This document shows, piece by piece, positions 24,244-33,040 of a DNA stretch of 47,292 nt (its first letter is position 1; each line of letters opens with the position of its first letter). The DNA is taken from NCBI GenBank assembly GCA_002368645.1, contig DFEE01000009.1:34409-81700 (forward strand), written 5' to 3'. A program made the translations under genes and the position numbers. The notes under the pieces were generated by a model. The model made no database searches, had not been told where the DNA came from, and saw only the letters and a list, made by a program, of their open reading frames with translations. Origin of the DNA: Bacteroidales bacterium UBA3810 (GTDB taxonomy: Bacteria; Bacteroidota; Bacteroidia; Bacteroidales; Paludibacteraceae).

Positions 24244-25538
24244 TCCTTTGATGTCCACTGTGCCGGTAAAACGCGGTAAGGAAAGCGCGTGCGCATCGCC
24301 ATAGCATTAGGACAATCGAGTCGATGTATGCGAATGCCCTTTGTGACGGAGATAAAGCCAAAGATCGGGTCTCCCGCCTTCGGGTTGCAGCAAGGAGCGA
24401 TGTGCAAGTCAATATTCTTGAGATTCAAGTCAACCTTCAAGCTGAGCGGTTCCGCCTGCGGGACGAAGGTGCCGTTCCGGTGCGGAGCAGCATGTTTGGG
24501 AGCAGGTGTCTCCTCCTGGTTCTTCTGCTCGGGCTTGTACTCCAAGTCAGGCGGTGCTTCCATTTTATGGAGCTGCAGTTTAATCTTATTCTTGGCTTTG
24601 GCAGAGGTCACGAAGGTGAGCCAATCGCGATTAGGTTTCTGCGTGGGCGAAGTAACAATCTCAACTTGGTCTCCATTGGTTATCTGATGCCTGATAGGCA
24701 CAAACTGCCCATGTATGCGTCCTCCGACACAGTGCGCTCCGACCTCGGAATGTATAGAATAAGCGAAGTCCAAGACCGTAGCGTTAGCCGGAAGTCTTCG
24801 TAAGTCCCCTGTCGGCGTAAAAGCATAAACTGATGTAGGCGTAATACGCGTTAGGCGCTGATTAACGCCTTTGTACGACCAGTGAGCAGCAATACCTTTC
24901 TCCGCCACTTCATCCATCCGTCGTGACCTGATCTGCACCTCTACCCACCTATTATCAGGACCTAAAACAGTAGTATGGAGCGACTCATAGCCATTGGCTT
25001 TTGGCGACGAGAGCCAGTCGCGTAGGCGCTTAGGGTTTGGCGGGAAAATATCGGTGATGATGGAGTACACCTGCCAGCAATCCTGCTTCTCTTTTTCGGG
25101 GGTAGAGTCCAGAATAATGCGTATGGCAAAGAGGTCATAAATGCGGTCTATATCGCAGTGTTGTACTTCCATCTTATGGTTGATGGAGTGAATAGATTTG
25201 GGTCGTCCTTTGATAGTAAAGACGAATCCTTCTTCTCTGAGTTTGCGTTCGAGCGGCGCGATAAAAGCAGCGATATAGGCTTCGCGCTCGGTTTTCTTAG
25301 CGTTTAGCGAAGTAGCAATATACTTATAGCGTTCATAGTCGGTGAACTTAAGCGCCAGGTCCTCCATCTCGGTTTTAATTTGATAAAGTCCGAGTCGGTG
25401 TGCCAATGGCGCATAAAGTGACGCCGTTTCGTCCGCTATATGGCGGCGCTTAGGCGAATCTCCTTCCTTGTCCAAGACCCTCAAAGTCTCCAAACGTTGG
25501 GTCAGGATATTGTACAAAACCTGATTACTTTCTTCCAT
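24234..25538 (-). CDS. RelA/SpoT-type (p)ppGpp synthetase lacking the HD hydrolase
   Basis: A 434-residue Rel homologue. Only the last helices of the HD region remain (TQRLETLRVL, then LYAPLAHRLGLYQIKTEMEDL). The synthetase follows (about 85-225) with GRPKSIHSINHKM, RLRDWLSSPKANGYESLHTT and EVQIRSRRMDEVAEKGIAAHW, then TGS (about 234-298) and a zinc-finger/RIS part with APCC and LDCP; the terminal ACT domain is absent. The G-loop neighbour RLRD resembles the RxKD motif of bifunctional enzymes, not the ExDD of RelA. A promoter lies 18 nt upstream of the ATG, so this is an intact short gene, not a cut-off fragment. Confidence 0.88.
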   Translation of the reverse strand: MEESNQVLYNILTQRLETLRVLDKEGDSPKRRHIADETASLYAPLAHRLGLYQIKTEMEDLALKFTDYERYKYIATSLNAKKTEREAYIAAFIAPLERKLREEGFVFTIKGRPKSIHSINHKMEVQHCDIDRIYDLFAIRIILDSTPEKEKQDCWQVYSIITDIFPPNPKRLRDWLSSPKANGYESLHTTVLGPDNRWVEVQIRSRRMDEVAEKGIAAHWSYKGVNQRLTRITPTSVYAFTPTGDLRRLPANATVLDFAYSIHSEVGAHCVGGRIHGQFVPIRHQITNGDQVEIVTSPTQKPNRDWLTFVTSAKAKNKIKLQLHKMEAPPDLEYKPEQKNQEETPAPKHAAPHRNGTFVPQAEPLSLKVDLNLKNIDLHIAPCCNPKAGDPIFGFISVTKGIRIHRLDCPNAMAMRTRFPYRVLPAQWTSKEEN

Positions 25539-25555
25539 TTTTGATTAATTTCACG

Positions 25556-25586
25556 CAAAAGTATAAAAAGATTTGCACATATCAAA
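25556..25586 (-). promoter_or_regulatory. Promoter of the Rel gene, overlapping its divergent neighbour
   Basis: On the minus strand TTTG (25583-25586), 19-nt gap, TACTTTTG (25556-25563). It shares DNA with the plus-strand promoter 25572-25603. Confidence 0.75.
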
Positions 25587-25603
25587 ATCTTTTTGTAATT
25601 TTG
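25572..25603 (+). promoter_or_regulatory. Promoter of the unknown-protein/rsmD operon
   Basis: TTTG (25572-25575), 20-nt gap, TAATTTTG (25596-25603). The -33 boxes of this and the opposite promoter are 7 nt apart, so only one polymerase can bind at a time. Confidence 0.8.
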
Positions 25604-25644
25604 TAGCGCATTTGTAGAAATACGTATCAAAAATTATACCAAAT

Positions 25645-26418
25645 ATGAAAACATCAAGAACAATTCTGAACATTTTGTTAGTTATCTCTGTGGTAATGTT
25701 GGCTTATTTCCTCATTACGAGTGTAACGACTCCTATTCATTTCGAGAACACGCGTGCTGAGCGCGAGGTTGCGGTAACGAAGAACTTGTTGGCTATCCGC
25801 ATTGGTGTGACGGAGTTTAAGAACGTTAAAGGTTATTACTCCAACGATTTAGACTCTCTGGTACTATTCCTGAGAAACACTCCTAAGAAGGAGGTATTGA
25901 AGGAAGGTTCCTTGACAGATAAGCAGTTGGAGGCGGGTTTGACGGAGAAGAAAGCCGTTAAGATTCTGAATGACGCTAAGGTTAAGGCACTTCGCGAGGC
26001 GCGTAAGAAAGGCACAGAGTTTGCTGACGATGCAGCATTATACGCTTATGTATGGGCTAATGACAAAGAAGTGATTAAGAACGGTCTGCAAGGTTTCCGC
26101 CGCGACACCATTCTTGAGAATATGATTGCCACCTTGTACAAAGGTCAATACAACGAAGAGACTATCGGGGATATTATCTACATCCCCTACTCCAATGGTA
26201 AGAAATTTGAGGTAGAGACCAACAACAGTTATACGACCTCTCAAGGTATTCATGTACCGCTAATAGAGGTACGTGCTCCCTTTGAAAGCTATTTGGGCGA
26301 CCAGAATGCTCAAGAGTTGGTAAACCTCATCGACAAGGAGCAAAAGCTCGACCACTATGCCGGTTTGAAGATTGGTGATGTATATGCTCCAAATAACAAC
26401 GCGGGTAACTGGGAATAA
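25645..26418 (+). CDS. Membrane-anchored protein of unknown function
   Basis: A 257-residue protein I do not recognise as a named family. One N-terminal membrane helix (about residues 8-26) is followed by a Lys/Glu-rich soluble part. The helix, then ENTRAEREVAVTKNLLAIRIGVTEFKNVKGYYSNDLDSLV, recalls the long N-terminal helix and processed-substrate layout of pseudopilin-like or SpoIIE-type membrane sensors, but no pilin cleavage site is clear. It ends 3 nt before rsmD, so the two are co-transcribed. It probably faces the periplasm. Confidence 0.75.
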   Translation: MKTSRTILNILLVISVVMLAYFLITSVTTPIHFENTRAEREVAVTKNLLAIRIGVTEFKNVKGYYSNDLDSLVLFLRNTPKKEVLKEGSLTDKQLEAGLTEKKAVKILNDAKVKALREARKKGTEFADDAALYAYVWANDKEVIKNGLQGFRRDTILENMIATLYKGQYNEETIGDIIYIPYSNGKKFEVETNNSYTTSQGIHVPLIEVRAPFESYLGDQNAQELVNLIDKEQKLDHYAGLKIGDVYAPNNNAGNWE

Positions 26419-26421
26419 ACG

Positions 26422-26943
26422 ATGCGCATAATAAGTGGCAAATATGGGGGGCGGCGTCTGTCGCCCCCTAAAAATATCTCCGCTCGTCCGACTACGGATT
26501 TCGCGAAAGAGAGTTTGTTCAACCTGCTGAATAACAGGTTGGATTTTGAAGGTTTGGAAGTGTTAGATCTCTTTGCGGGTACAGGTGGTATCGGTATAGA
26601 GTGCGTGAGTCGCGGAGCTAAGGCGGTGACGTCCGTTGAGCTTGCCCATGTACAACAGAACTATATCATCTCCGTATGCCGTCAGTTAGGCATCAATAAC
26701 CTGCGGGTAATGAGGGGTGATGTCTTTAAGTTCCTGCCTACCGCGGGTTATTACGATTTAATATTTGCGGACCCGCCCTACGCCTTAGATCGTCTGACAG
26801 ACATACCGGAGATGGTGTTACCGCATCTCAAAGAAGACGGGTGGTTTGTATTAGAACATGGAAGCGCGAATGATTTCCGTTCTCATCCGCGCTTCTACGA
26901 GTGCCGCACATATGGTGCGGTGCATTTTACATTTTTCCGTTGA
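26422..26943 (+). CDS. rsmD: 16S rRNA (guanine966-N2)-methyltransferase RsmD
   Basis: A 173-residue class I methyltransferase. The N-terminal MRIISGKYGGRRL and RPTTDFAKESLFNLL are typical of RsmD. The SAM loop is LDLFAGTGGIGIE, and the catalytic N6/N2-MTase motif is FADPPY. It methylates G966 of 16S rRNA in the small subunit. The family usually has about 180-200 residues, so this is a compact member. It converges on manA with 14 nt between stop codons. Confidence 0.93.
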   Translation: MRIISGKYGGRRLSPPKNISARPTTDFAKESLFNLLNNRLDFEGLEVLDLFAGTGGIGIECVSRGAKAVTSVELAHVQQNYIISVCRQLGINNLRVMRGDVFKFLPTAGYYDLIFADPPYALDRLTDIPEMVLPHLKEDGWFVLEHGSANDFRSHPRFYECRTYGAVHFTFFR

Positions 26944-26957
26944 CAGTGTCCGACTGA

Positions 26958-27863
26958 TTAGGGAACATAGGTCTCCAAAAGACTCACTTCGTTCTCCGGG
27001 ATAATCTCTATCTCCGTCATAGCGGCGGGGACTAAGAGCGTTTCGTTTTCAGCAAGATGCATGCCGTTAATGACACATGCCCCTTTGGCACACATATAGA
27101 CTATGAAGGAGTCTAACTCATAGGAGTCTCTATTGGCAGGTCGTGATAAGGTCAAGAGGTTCGTCACAAAATGTTCGTCAGCAACAAGGGTGATGATATC
27201 ATCCATGAGTGGCTCATAATCCACCTTAGTCTGCAGCAGACGCTTATAGTTCAAGACATCCAGCGCCTTATCAACATGCAATTGCCGTAGATTGCCCTCC
27301 GCGTCGCGGCGATTATAATCAAAGAGCCGATAGGTTGTATCGGAGGACTGCTGTACCTCCAAGACATGTGTGCCCTTGCACAAGGCATGAATCATGCCCG
27401 CCGGAATATGCAGGACATCGCCTTCTGCAACAGGCACGTGATTGACAATATCGGTGATGGTACCGTCTTGCAAATGCCGACGCACATCACCGCCCAAGGT
27501 CTTTTGATTAAAACCCAAGATAACCGATGCCTCAGGTTTAGAGTTGAGAACATACCACATTTCATTCTTGCCCACCCCGTCCAATGATTGCTCATCATTA
27601 GGGTGCACTTGAATGGATAGGTCATCCTGCGCATCAATCCGCTTGAAGAGTAGTGGAAAGCCATTGCCGTATTGCTCAAAGACATGACCGCCGAGCAGTT
27701 CGTCCATATATACCTCAATGAGTTCGCCTAAGTCAGAGCCTTTCAAGGGTCCTTCTGAAACGACTGATACATACTCCCCCTGCGCAGACAAAGTCCACGT
27801 TTCCTTTCCCCAAATCTTAGGTATAACAAAGGGCTTAAACTTAAAAGGTCCTATCATGTCCAA
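26958..27863 (-). CDS. manA: Mannose-6-phosphate isomerase, class I
   Basis: A 301-residue cupin-type zinc enzyme interconverting fructose-6-P and mannose-6-P. Zinc-site motifs are SIQVHPND, NEMWYVL and the later PAGMIHALCKG; the signature HVLEVQQSSDTTYRLFDYNR near residue 170 confirms the family. This is the short Bacteroidetes/Firmicutes form (about 300-320). The GDP-mannose route and UDP-sugar genes upstream suggest a shared role in supplying sugar precursors for cell-surface glycans. A shorter start at MIGPFKF (27857) is also possible. It is the last gene of the operon. Confidence 0.92.
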   Translation of the reverse strand: MDMIGPFKFKPFVIPKIWGKETWTLSAQGEYVSVVSEGPLKGSDLGELIEVYMDELLGGHVFEQYGNGFPLLFKRIDAQDDLSIQVHPNDEQSLDGVGKNEMWYVLNSKPEASVILGFNQKTLGGDVRRHLQDGTITDIVNHVPVAEGDVLHIPAGMIHALCKGTHVLEVQQSSDTTYRLFDYNRRDAEGNLRQLHVDKALDVLNYKRLLQTKVDYEPLMDDIITLVADEHFVTNLLTLSRPANRDSYELDSFIVYMCAKGACVINGMHLAENETLLVPAAMTEIEIIPENEVSLLETYVP

Positions 27864-27872
27864 GCGAGCAAT

Positions 27873-28907
27873 TTAGTTTATATGACGGACTTTCTTTTCC
27901 CATTTCCAAGCGGAAGCAAGGACTTCGCTTAAGGGTGTATCTGCTTTCCAACCCAAAACTGTATTGGCCTTATCAGGTTTAGCCCAGACTTGTTCTATAT
28001 CCCCTTCGCGGCGAGAAACAATCTCATAGGGGATATTAACGCCCGTAACTGCCATAAAGGTGTTGACCAACTCAAGGACGGAAACGCCTTTACCGGTACC
28101 GAGATTGAAAACTTCCACATGGTCTTTAGTGTCCTTAGCGAGCATACGCTCAATGGCTTTGACATGCGCTTTCGCCAAATCCACCACATAGATATAGTCA
28201 CGGATACAAGTACCATCCGGTGTATTATAATCGTTACCGAAGATTTTCAGTTGTTTTCGCAGGCCGGCAGCTGTTTGCGTCACAAATGGCAATAGATTCT
28301 GCGGTACTCCATTAGGCAATTCACCAATCAAAGCGGAGGGGTGTGCACCAATGGGATTAAAGTAGCGCAGGATAATAGCACGTAACTCTTCGTTAGCGTG
28401 CGCTTGGTCACAAATAATCTCCTCGTTAATCTGTTTCGTATTACCATAGGGGGAAAGCGCTTTCTTAACCGGTGCTGTTTCGTCCACAGGCAGATGTTCA
28501 GCATCCGGCTGACCATAAACGGTACATGAAGAGGAGAAAACGATATTGGGCACATGGTGCTCTGCCATAAGCTCTAAGAGATTAACCAGCGAGCCAATAT
28601 TATTGCGGTAATAAAGTAATGGTTTTTCTACGGACTCACCTACAGCCTTGGATGCCGCGAAATGGATGATGCCTTGTATATCCGGATGCTCAGTAAAGAG
28701 TTTCTCCATGCTGACATAATCCAAGCAGTCCACATTGTAGAACTCAGGTGCTTTACCTACGATCCCTTTAATGCCATCTAATACTTCAATGGAAGAGTTA
28801 GAAAGATTATCAACGATAATCACCTCATAGCCCTGCTCCATTAATTCCACGACGGTGTGCGAGCCGATAAAACCACAACCGCCGGTTACTAATATCTTAG
28901 CTTTCAT
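27873..28907 (-). CDS. galE: UDP-glucose 4-epimerase
   Basis: A 344-residue short-chain dehydrogenase-type epimerase. It has the NAD+ loop GGCGFIGSHT (9-18), VDNLSNSS, the catalytic Tyr154 and Lys158 in SPYGNTK, and the C-terminal block CIRDYIYVVDLAKAH. It interconverts UDP-glucose and UDP-galactose. It starts 2 nt after the nucleotidyltransferase gene and ends 9 nt before manA. Linked to the galactan-degrading operon nearby, it would channel released galactose into central metabolism (Leloir pathway); galK and galT are not in the window. Confidence 0.95.
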   Translation of the reverse strand: MKAKILVTGGCGFIGSHTVVELMEQGYEVIIVDNLSNSSIEVLDGIKGIVGKAPEFYNVDCLDYVSMEKLFTEHPDIQGIIHFAASKAVGESVEKPLLYYRNNIGSLVNLLELMAEHHVPNIVFSSSCTVYGQPDAEHLPVDETAPVKKALSPYGNTKQINEEIICDQAHANEELRAIILRYFNPIGAHPSALIGELPNGVPQNLLPFVTQTAAGLRKQLKIFGNDYNTPDGTCIRDYIYVVDLAKAHVKAIERMLAKDTKDHVEVFNLGTGKGVSVLELVNTFMAVTGVNIPYEIVSRREGDIEQVWAKPDKANTVLGWKADTPLSEVLASAWKWEKKVRHIN

Positions 28908-28909
28908 AC

Positions 28910-29809
28910 TTAAAACAACTTTTCAGGATAGACTCCTTGTTTAATCAAATTATTGATTTTCATCACTACTTGCGGACGGTCCTCACTATATGTTACACCA
29001 AACCACTTAGCCGGTGTATCTAAGACCTTGCAGGTTGCCTTATGCTCCTTAATGAGTTGGTTAACGAGCGTCGGAATATAGAATTCGGATTTAAGTTCTT
29101 GACCTTTGTCCGCCAAGAAGGCTTTAAATGCTTCCAAGCTATAGTCGAAATACTCCGGCGTAAATGCCCACATATTCATGCTGACAGGCGTATTGGGGTC
29201 AATGACTGTGTCAACGCCGTCCTCGGTAAAGACAACTTTTTTTCCAACCTCCTCTATCTTCGTTCGTTCAACGACATCAGTGAGGTAACCATTCTCGTCC
29301 GTCACGCATACACCCCGACTTACAGAACCATTTTCAGAAAGGGTATTGCTTACGCGATAACCGACCATAGCATAATGATTCTGCTCATGCTCGACTTCGT
29401 TAAGGAACTTATAGAGTACTTCAAAAGATTCCCGCCCATAGAAGTCGTCGGCATTGATAACCGCAAAAGGCTCTTTGATAATATCTTTCGCCATCAAGAC
29501 GGCATGATTAGTTCCCCATGGTTTTTGACGTTCGGGATTATAGGTACAACCGTCAGGTACTTTGTCCACAGATTGGAAACAAATCTCCGTTTCTACCTTG
29601 CCCTCATACTTTTTGAGCACTACATCGCGAAAAGCTTGTTCAAAGTCCTTACGAATAACGAAAACAATTTTCCCGAATCCTGCACGCAATGCGTCATAGA
29701 CCGAGTAATCCAAGATGGCTTCTCCGTTAGGACCAAGTCCATCAATCTGTTTCAGACCTCCATAGCGGCTCCCCATTCCGGCTGCTAATACAAATAATGT
29801 TGGTTTCAT
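28910..29809 (-). CDS. Sugar-phosphate nucleotidyltransferase (GalU/GlmU-like)
   Basis: A 299-residue enzyme with the NTP-binding start VLAAGMGSRYGGLKQIDGLGP and the NADDFYGRESF metal-binding region. It belongs to the nucleotidyltransferase fold that makes NDP-sugars. Directly followed by galE, so UTP-glucose-1-phosphate uridylyltransferase activity is the likely one; family members differ in substrate, and I do not assign galU firmly. It has the extra KPWGTNHAVLMAKDII segment for hexose-phosphate binding. The gap to galE is 2 nt and to the YitT-family gene 10 nt. Confidence 0.85.
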   Translation of the reverse strand: MKPTLFVLAAGMGSRYGGLKQIDGLGPNGEAILDYSVYDALRAGFGKIVFVIRKDFEQAFRDVVLKKYEGKVETEICFQSVDKVPDGCTYNPERQKPWGTNHAVLMAKDIIKEPFAVINADDFYGRESFEVLYKFLNEVEHEQNHYAMVGYRVSNTLSENGSVSRGVCVTDENGYLTDVVERTKIEEVGKKVVFTEDGVDTVIDPNTPVSMNMWAFTPEYFDYSLEAFKAFLADKGQELKSEFYIPTLVNQLIKEHKATCKVLDTPAKWFGVTYSEDRPQVVMKINNLIKQGVYPEKLF

Positions 29810-29819
29810 AAATCTATAT

Positions 29820-31001
29820 TTATTTCTTTAATTTCTTTTGTATTCGTTTTGCCCGAACCTCTTTCAAGTTTGGCAATTTTATTTCTTCATCTTCGGAGTT
29901 ATCTATCTCCACTTTACCGTTCCGTTTCTTATGCTTAAACCACAAGCCATATACTTCGCTGACATTGCCGGCTGTAGTAAATGCTTTTATATCATTGCTG
30001 CGCATAAACGCCATCAGTGACGCAAATTCATCTTGGGTCAGCAAGGTTTGGATCTCGATATTCTCCTTGCCCGAGTACCCCCCCATTACGTTATAGAGCG
30101 AGCAACCGCGCACCAAGTCATCCACGATGTAACGTCTTATTCGTTCATGCTCCTCGGAAATAATGCAGACTCTTTTGCGTTTACTGAACGCGGCGGTAAA
30201 ATAATCGACTACCATACCATTTATCCATGTTCCTATCAGTCCAATGACAACAAGCCTAAAGTCGTTGATGGCAAATGCAGTACAGCAGATTATACCACCG
30301 CCTATCGCCACAGATGTTCCGATATCGAAATGGAGGTATTTGTTGATGATTTTGGCCAAAATATCTAATCCTCCGGTCGAAGCATTGATGCGGAACTCAA
30401 AAGCCTGACATGCCGATAACAACAATACAAAACAGATGAGATCAAACCACACATCGCCTTGCTGCAGCCCCATCGCCATAACGGAAGACTTAACCGGTTC
30501 TAAGACCTCTCCCGCCCTACTGAGTAGATAACTATTGCCAAAGCTATCCGTGACGGCGTGTCCGGCTTGCAGTTGTGCCAAGAGATCGGGGTTATCAATC
30601 ACCCGATGGGTAAAATGAGTGTAAGGATAGACACGATCCCATAATTGGGTCAAAGGTCCCAAAATCATAGCGGTATAAATCGTTTTAGCCCCAAACTCAT
30701 TCCCTATCAACAAGAACGCTAACAGCAACAAAAAGGCATTTATCCCCATCACCAAGTAAGAGAAAGTGTCGGCATTTCCACCTATGAGGGTGTTGATAAC
30801 TATCGACAAGCCGGAGATGGTGCCCACGATAAGATGGCTTGGCATTAAGAAGTAATACACTGCGGCAGCTCCTAAAAGCATACCAACGGTCATCATTACT
30901 AACTCATAGTAAAAGCGCTTGGTCTTTAACGCATGCCAAAAATCTTGGAACAGCTCTCTCCAATAGGCGGCTGTAAAATATGCTTGCAATGTGTTTTCCA
31001 T
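29820..31001 (-). CDS. YitT/DUF161-DUF2179 family membrane protein
   Basis: A 393-residue protein. An N-terminal soluble stretch is followed by about five to six helices (residues about 30-265, with VGTISGLSIVINTLIGGN) and a C-terminal cytoplasmic DUF2179 domain (about 280-365, containing SLYNVMGGYSGKENIEIQ and FTTAGNVSEVYG), then a Lys-rich tail. The family is common in Bacteroidetes and Firmicutes and has no proven transport substrate. The loop between helices includes about 50 residues (HAVTDSFGNSYLL region) that are unusually long. It lies between the aspartokinase and nucleotidyltransferase genes in the same operon. Confidence 0.88.
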   Translation of the reverse strand: MENTLQAYFTAAYWRELFQDFWHALKTKRFYYELVMMTVGMLLGAAAVYYFLMPSHLIVGTISGLSIVINTLIGGNADTFSYLVMGINAFLLLLAFLLIGNEFGAKTIYTAMILGPLTQLWDRVYPYTHFTHRVIDNPDLLAQLQAGHAVTDSFGNSYLLSRAGEVLEPVKSSVMAMGLQQGDVWFDLICFVLLLSACQAFEFRINASTGGLDILAKIINKYLHFDIGTSVAIGGGIICCTAFAINDFRLVVIGLIGTWINGMVVDYFTAAFSKRKRVCIISEEHERIRRYIVDDLVRGCSLYNVMGGYSGKENIEIQTLLTQDEFASLMAFMRSNDIKAFTTAGNVSEVYGLWFKHKKRNGKVEIDNSEDEEIKLPNLKEVRAKRIQKKLKK

Positions 31002-31016
31002 CTACCATTTTAATAG

Positions 31017-31757
31017 TTATCGTATAACCGTGCCGTCCGCTTTAGGGTTATCAAACGATTTGACATATAATGGTATATGCCTTTCAGCCAAGGGTTTAAT
31101 CGTTTTTGGATGAATGATTTGCGCCCCACTTTCGGTCAGCCGGATGGCTTCCTCATACGTCATTTCGGGAATAAGTGTAGCCGTCTCATCCTTTCTCGGG
31201 TCAGCGGTCAGCACGCCGGGTACATCTTTCCAAAGCGTCACAGAGTCGGCGAGGACTGCAGCACCAAAGACAGCCGCTGAGTAGTCAGAACCTTCTCTGC
31301 CCAAGGTCGTCACCTCACCCTCCTCCGTTGCTCCAATATAGCCTTGTATTATATAAACGCGCGAGGGACGGGTTTTGATGGCGTCTTTCAAGCGTTTTTG
31401 AGTTTCCTCAAAACGGACATTAGCCGCTCTGTGTGTATTATCCGTTATCATTATCCGTCGTGCATCAAGCCATGTATTGTGCACGCCGTTGCGATTCAGA
31501 TACTCGCTTATAATCCGCGTGGAGTTCAGCTCCCCCTGGCTGACAAAGGCGTCGTATATTTTATCGTAATCATCTAAGGCGAGATCTTCCATCATCCGGT
31601 GGTGCGTTTCGGCGACGACCTCCAGCGCATTGGTAGTCTTTCCTATCGCAGAAATAACGACCAATAGATCGCTTTCCTCAGCAAGGATAAGCGAAGCGAT
31701 ATTACGGACGCCTCGAGCATCTTTGACACTTGCACCGCCAAACTTAAAGACCTTCAT
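31017..31757 (-). CDS. Aspartate kinase, catalytic domain only
   Basis: A 246-residue aspartokinase. It has the kinase start KVFKFGGASVKDARG, ARRIMITDNTHRAANV, QGYIGATEEGEVTTLGREGSDYSA and TADPRK, then HPKTIKPL and ends at VKSFDNPKADGTVIR. In usual enzymes of about 440 residues, that point is where two regulatory ACT domains begin. Here the frame stops and the next gene starts 15 nt later, so no remnant of the ACT part exists. It phosphorylates aspartate for Lys/Thr/Met/diaminopimelate synthesis. Feedback control by lysine or threonine would be lost; that is inference. Confidence 0.9.
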   Translation of the reverse strand: MKVFKFGGASVKDARGVRNIASLILAEESDLLVVISAIGKTTNALEVVAETHHRMMEDLALDDYDKIYDAFVSQGELNSTRIISEYLNRNGVHNTWLDARRIMITDNTHRAANVRFEETQKRLKDAIKTRPSRVYIIQGYIGATEEGEVTTLGREGSDYSAAVFGAAVLADSVTLWKDVPGVLTADPRKDETATLIPEMTYEEAIRLTESGAQIIHPKTIKPLAERHIPLYVKSFDNPKADGTVIR

Positions 31758-31758
31758 A

Positions 31759-32256
31759 TTACGCCTCGATAGTACTCATTCTGAGTGCTGTGACAGCACC
31801 TTCCACGCCTTTATTGCCTAATTTGCCGCCGGCTCTGTCTAATGCCTGCTGTTTATTGAGCGTGGTCAAAACCGAGAAGATTACCGGAATCCGTCCACGG
31901 CTATTGAGCAACGCCACGCCATTGGTCACCGACTGACATACGTAATCGAAATGAGGAGTTTCCCCTTGTATAACACAACCAATGACGATAATAGCGTTGA
32001 AGCGATAACTAAAGTCGTAGTCGGCATCCATCATCTTCGCCGCAGCATAGGTCAGTTCGACCGTACCGGGAACGTGCACGACATGGATATTCTCCTCTTT
32101 AACCCCCAACTCCTGCAAAGTTTTCACAGCGCCGTCCAACAAGGCATGTGTGATATCGCTATTCCAATCGGCCACAGCGATACCGATATGCATAGGTGCT
32201 ACCTGTTCCGCAGAAGGCAGTTGCGCTCTATCGAATTGAGATAAATCGACCGTCAT
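31759..32256 (-). CDS. ribH: 6,7-dimethyl-8-ribityllumazine synthase
   Basis: A 165-residue enzyme of riboflavin synthesis that condenses 5-amino-6-ribitylaminouracil with dihydroxybutanone phosphate. Typical blocks are VADWNSDITHALLDGA, HVPGTVELTYAAAKM and VIGCVIQGETPHFDYVCQSV, with GGKLGNKGVEGAVTALRM at the end. Members form pentamers or icosahedral shells. The start codon overlaps the TPR gene stop by one base and the stop is followed by the aspartokinase start after 1 nt. Confidence 0.96.
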   Translation of the reverse strand: MTVDLSQFDRAQLPSAEQVAPMHIGIAVADWNSDITHALLDGAVKTLQELGVKEENIHVVHVPGTVELTYAAAKMMDADYDFSYRFNAIIVIGCVIQGETPHFDYVCQSVTNGVALLNSRGRIPVIFSVLTTLNKQQALDRAGGKLGNKGVEGAVTALRMSTIEA

Positions 32257-32954
32257 TATTCAGCCAAAGAGATATATTTATCAATATCCTGTGCTTCAAC
32301 AGAATTCGGATAGTTATGCTTGATAGCAGAGAAGACAGCCTTAGCCGCGGCCTTATTATCCTCTTTAAGATAGATGAGACCTGCTTTTTTAAGACTCATC
32401 GGAGCAATCAATTCATTGCCCGTCTCGGCAGCAGCACGATAAGCCTTCAGCGCCTTACCATAGTCCTCTAATTCCACATAAGTGTCTCCTAACATCTGTG
32501 CTGCAGCGGGTGCGATATTAAGGTCTTTTGCTTTGAAACGCTTGAGATACTCGGCAGCGGACGCATAATCTTCCAGCTCATAATAGCAGATACCAGCATA
32601 AAGAGCAGCCAGGCGCCCCGGTTGATAGTGTTTGTAACTATTAGCCACTTGCTCAAAGCCAATGCACTCAGCCTCATCACCATGAAGTGCTTTCTCAAAA
32701 TCACCTGCCGCGAAATAAGCTTCGCACTTAGCATTCTCATTCTCTGCCTCTAAAGCCTTAGGTGCAAACACATACTGGTTCAAGGCAATGCAGCCGAAAA
32801 TAACCAATACAATGCCGATGACAATCCAACTTAACAGATTGGCGTTACGCTCAATCCATAATCCCGCATGGGATTTGCTCTCATACTCATTTTCCAAGAG
32901 AGCTTCTTTAGCACCCTCAACGGGAGCTTGTTTTTTAGTTTCTTTCTTTGCCAT
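32256..32954 (-). CDS. Tetratricopeptide-repeat protein with N-terminal membrane anchor
   Basis: A 232-residue protein. A Lys-rich cytoplasmic start leads to one membrane helix (about 34-56, WIVIGIVLVIFGCIALNQYVF) and then about four TPR units (residues about 85-225, with AALYAGICYYELEDYASAAEYLKRF and QMLGDTYVELEDYGKALKAYRAA). The layout resembles YfgM, a periplasmic chaperone partner, but this cannot be confirmed by reading. It is first in the seven-gene operon and is driven by the promoter at 33009-33040. Confidence 0.85.
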   Translation of the reverse strand: MAKKETKKQAPVEGAKEALLENEYESKSHAGLWIERNANLLSWIVIGIVLVIFGCIALNQYVFAPKALEAENENAKCEAYFAAGDFEKALHGDEAECIGFEQVANSYKHYQPGRLAALYAGICYYELEDYASAAEYLKRFKAKDLNIAPAAAQMLGDTYVELEDYGKALKAYRAAAETGNELIAPMSLKKAGLIYLKEDNKAAAKAVFSAIKHNYPNSVEAQDIDKYISLAE

Positions 32955-33008
32955 AATTATTTTTTATTATATTTTGCGTTTATAAGTTCATTTTTCGCAA
33001 TGCGCCGA

Positions 33009-33040
33009 CAAAATTACGAAAAAAAAATAACTTGTGCAAA
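33009..33040 (-). promoter_or_regulatory. Promoter of the TPR-ribH-lysC-...-manA operon
   Basis: On the minus strand TTTG (33037-33040), 20-nt gap, TAATTTTG (33009-33016). The leader is about 50 nt. Confidence 0.8.

Noticed and set aside
31001..31017. Frameshift as cause of the short aspartokinase
   Set aside because: Only 15 nt separate its stop from the next gene, so no ACT-coding DNA exists in any frame.
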